Shown here: in pieces, positions 47,703 through 49,471 of the stretch | Layout of the letters: each line of letters begins with the position of its first letter | How positions within the stretch are numbered: position 1 is the first letter of the stretch | Source: Gammaproteobacteria bacterium | GTDB taxonomy: Bacteria; Pseudomonadota; Gammaproteobacteria; Steroidobacterales; Rariloculaceae | Direction: 5' to 3' | DNA length: 49,471 bases | Assembly (NCBI GenBank): GCA_022820625.1 | Contig: JAJEFE010000044.1 | Location: 1-49,471 of the forward strand | The notes under the pieces: model-generated | What the model saw: only the letters and a program-made list of their open reading frames with translations | Told to the model about the DNA's origin: nothing | The model's database searches: none | Position numbers and translations under genes: made by a program

Positions 47703-49334
47703 ATGAACAGAAACCACTTCGCAGCCACGGCACTGGTGGCGGCCGTCCTCTGCGGTTGCGGCGCGGAAACGGAGCAGGCTCAGCCGATCGGTGGTGTAAG
47801 CGGTCAGGAACTGGCGGACGAACAGGTGCTCCGATGGGGTAACGGCGCCGAGCCGCAGTCCCTGGACCCGCACCGCAGCGAAGGCGTGCCGAGTTCCAAC
47901 ATTGCTCGCGATCTGTTCGAAGGGATAATGAGCGAGGCTCCGGACGGGACCGTGATCGGTGGTGCGGCGGAGTCGTGGACAATAAGCGAAGACGGCAAGA
48001 TCTACACGTTCTCGCTACGCCGCGATGCCCGGTGGTCCAACGGTGACCCGGTGACGGCCGACGACTTCGCCTACAGCCTGCGCCGCAGCCTGGATCCGGC
48101 GACCTTGTCCCGCTACACCTTCATCCTGAATCCGATTGTGAATGCCGAGGCGGCGGCGGCGGGCGAACTGCCCACCGGGGAAGTGGGCGTAAAGGCGGTG
48201 GACTCGCACACGCTGGAGATCCAACTGGAGAATCCCACACCTTATTTCCTCGGGTTACTGACCCATTCCGCCAGCTATCCCGTTCATCCGCCCAGCGTCG
48301 AGGCTCACGGCGACCAGTACGCCCGGCCCGGCAACCTGGTGTCCAACGGCGCCTATCAACTGGATGAATGGGTGGTGCAGTCCCACATCAAGGTGGTTCG
48401 TAATCCCCACTACTGGGATAACGACAACACCACCATTGACGAGGTCTGGTATTACCCAACCGAAGACCAGACCGCCGAACTCAGCCGCTACCGGGCCGGG
48501 GAACTGGACCTCACCAACACGATTCCCAAGCGCCAGCTGCGCTGGATTCGGGAAAACCTGGCGGACGAACTGGTGATCGCGCCCTATCTAGGCGCTTATT
48601 ACTACGGCTTCAACATGACCCGTCCGCCTTTCGGGGGCAGCCCGGAACTGCGCCGCGCCCTCACCCTGGCCGTCGACCGGGACATCATCACGGGGCAGGT
48701 CACCGCCGCCGGTGAGGTTCCGTCGTACGGCTGGGTGCCGCCGGTGCAGAACTATACCGGGCAGCAGATGCCCGAAGCCGCCTGGACCCAGGAACAGCGC
48801 AACGAAGAGGCGCGCCGCCTCTACGCCCTGGCCGGATACTCGGCCGAGAATCCGCTGCGAACGCAGATCATCTACAACACCCAGGAGGATCACAGACGCA
48901 TCGCCGTGGCCATCGCTTCGATGTGGAAGGAGACACTGGGCGTGGAGGTCGAGATCCTCAACCAGGAATGGAAAGTGTTCCTGGATACCCGCCGGCAGAA
49001 GATCGACACCGAGGTGTACCGTGGTGGTTGGATCGGCGATTACAATGATGCTTATACGTTCGCGGAACTGTTCCAATCCGACGGTGCGCTGAACGATTCC
49101 GGATATTCGAACCCCGAATACGATCGGCTGCTCGCTGCCGCTTCCGCGGAGGGCGATCCGCAGCGCCGCGCGGAACTGCTGCAGCAGGCCGAACGGATAT
49201 TCCTGGAAGACCTGCCCATCATGCCGCTCTACTTCTACGTGACCGCGCGAATGGCGAAGCCCTGGGTGGGCGGGTTCACCACCAACATCATGGACCATCA
49301 TCGCTCCAAGAATTTCCATATTCTGAAACACTAG
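47703..49334 (+). CDS. OppA-type peptide-binding lipoprotein
   Basis: This 543-residue solute-binding protein belongs to family SBP_bac_5. The signal peptide ends in a lipobox LCGC, so Cys19 is the likely lipidated residue. Family patterns include WGNGAEPQSLDPHRSEG, RDLFEGIMSEAPDG, YTFSLRRDARWSNGDPVTADD and FGGSPELRRALTLAVDRD. It likely binds oligopeptides (OppA or MppA type) for an ABC importer, but no permease or ATPase gene is in the window. The gene is followed by an insertion sequence, which may have separated it from its transporter, or it may be an orphan. Confidence 0.92.
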   Translation: MNRNHFAATALVAAVLCGCGAETEQAQPIGGVSGQELADEQVLRWGNGAEPQSLDPHRSEGVPSSNIARDLFEGIMSEAPDGTVIGGAAESWTISEDGKIYTFSLRRDARWSNGDPVTADDFAYSLRRSLDPATLSRYTFILNPIVNAEAAAAGELPTGEVGVKAVDSHTLEIQLENPTPYFLGLLTHSASYPVHPPSVEAHGDQYARPGNLVSNGAYQLDEWVVQSHIKVVRNPHYWDNDNTTIDEVWYYPTEDQTAELSRYRAGELDLTNTIPKRQLRWIRENLADELVIAPYLGAYYYGFNMTRPPFGGSPELRRALTLAVDRDIITGQVTAAGEVPSYGWVPPVQNYTGQQMPEAAWTQEQRNEEARRLYALAGYSAENPLRTQIIYNTQEDHRRIAVAIASMWKETLGVEVEILNQEWKVFLDTRRQKIDTEVYRGGWIGDYNDAYTFAELFQSDGALNDSGYSNPEYDRLLAAASAEGDPQRRAELLQQAERIFLEDLPIMPLYFYVTARMAKPWVGGFTTNIMDHHRSKNFHILKH

Positions 49335-49420
49335 CCCGAATATTGCACCAATAAGGAGGCAAGGCTCCTATAGTTCGATATAATTCAGTTACTTAGGCTG
49401 ATATCGAAGGAGACCTTGCC
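49335..49420. other. Gap before the right-hand transposase
   Basis: An imperfect small hairpin (AGGAG/CTCCT, 49354-49369) and an 8-base inverted repeat (TTCGATAT at 49374-49381, ATATCGAA at 49401-49408) lie here. They could be the OppA terminator and the end of the insertion sequence respectively. The element's true end is not visible. Confidence 0.35.
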
Positions 49421-49471
49421 GTGACACAATGTTACCAGAACGCGTTCGAGTTTCCACGGGTGCATCGGCGT
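49421..49471 (+). CDS. IS1380-like transposase, N-terminus only (cut by window edge)
   Basis: Seventeen codons are visible from GTG 49421: VTQCYQNAFEFPRVHRR. A Cys near the start followed by FEFP and a basic stretch is how many IS1380-family transposases begin. GAAGGAG lies about seven bases upstream of the GTG. The rest lies beyond the window, so the family call is provisional. Confidence 0.55.
   Translation, partial: MTQCYQNAFEFPRVHRR

Overview
The window is a GC-rich stretch of bacterial chromosome from a gammaproteobacterium that I cannot place to genus. Evidence for the class: the origin block (gyrB-recF-dnaN-dnaA facing rpmH-rnpA-yidC-mnmE), the yibN-grxC-secB-gpsA run next to envC, hemX-hemY, ubiK next to comM, the glnA-DUF4124-ntrB-ntrC cluster, and the gmhB-plsC pair next to gyrB. 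Less usual for the class are a single-chain glycyl-tRNA synthetase, a class 1B-like dihydroorotate dehydrogenase, a DRG-like TGS GTPase and a selenocysteine-containing SelW/Rdx protein.

Layout. 0-1.9 kb: the left edge cuts an IS110-type transposase, which lies against a two-gene operon (SIR2-like protein plus an unknown small protein) and a relic of an addiction-module antidote. 1.9-8.1 kb: ubiD, then a denitrification/energy block of norC-norB with a small cytochrome c and a small membrane protein, divergent from a FixL-type heme oxygen sensor and its FixJ partner. 8.1-14.9 kb: hemY-hemX, ubiK, comM, an anchored cytochrome c, an exported metallo-beta-lactamase-fold protein and an intradiol dioxygenase. 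14.9-20.2 kb, minus strand: envC-ctp-selW-like-small membrane protein-DUF938-GNAT-membrane protein, then an RRM protein and tRNA-Arg(CCG). 20.3-23.8 kb: yibN-grxC-secB-gpsA-pyrD. 23.8-26.9 kb: a large palindromic element, a TGS GTPase, and an LpxA-type acyltransferase overlapping a GnnA-like dehydrogenase. 26.9-31.5 kb: ntrC-ntrB-DUF4124-glnA, with a sigma-54 promoter and NtrC-like sites upstream. 31.9-34.8 kb: glycyl-tRNA synthetase-gmhB-plsC. 34.8-47.7 kb: the origin region. 47.7 kb to the end: an OppA-type lipoprotein and the start of an IS1380-like transposase.

How it fits together. Replication probably starts near 39.6-41.4 kb; most genes on both sides point away from there, and two parS-like ParB sites lie inside recF. 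The nor genes detoxify or respire nitric oxide, and the adjacent FixLJ pair offers oxygen control. NtrBC likely controls glnA through the sigma-54 promoter.

The most striking find is the gene at 17359-17769. It has an in-frame TGA in a C-G-R-U motif, followed by a hairpin whose loop reads GGUCU, so this genome very probably makes selenoproteins. The second is the exchange of the usual glyQ/glyS pair for a one-gene glycyl-tRNA synthetase at the same chromosomal address. Both ends of the window are insertion sequences.
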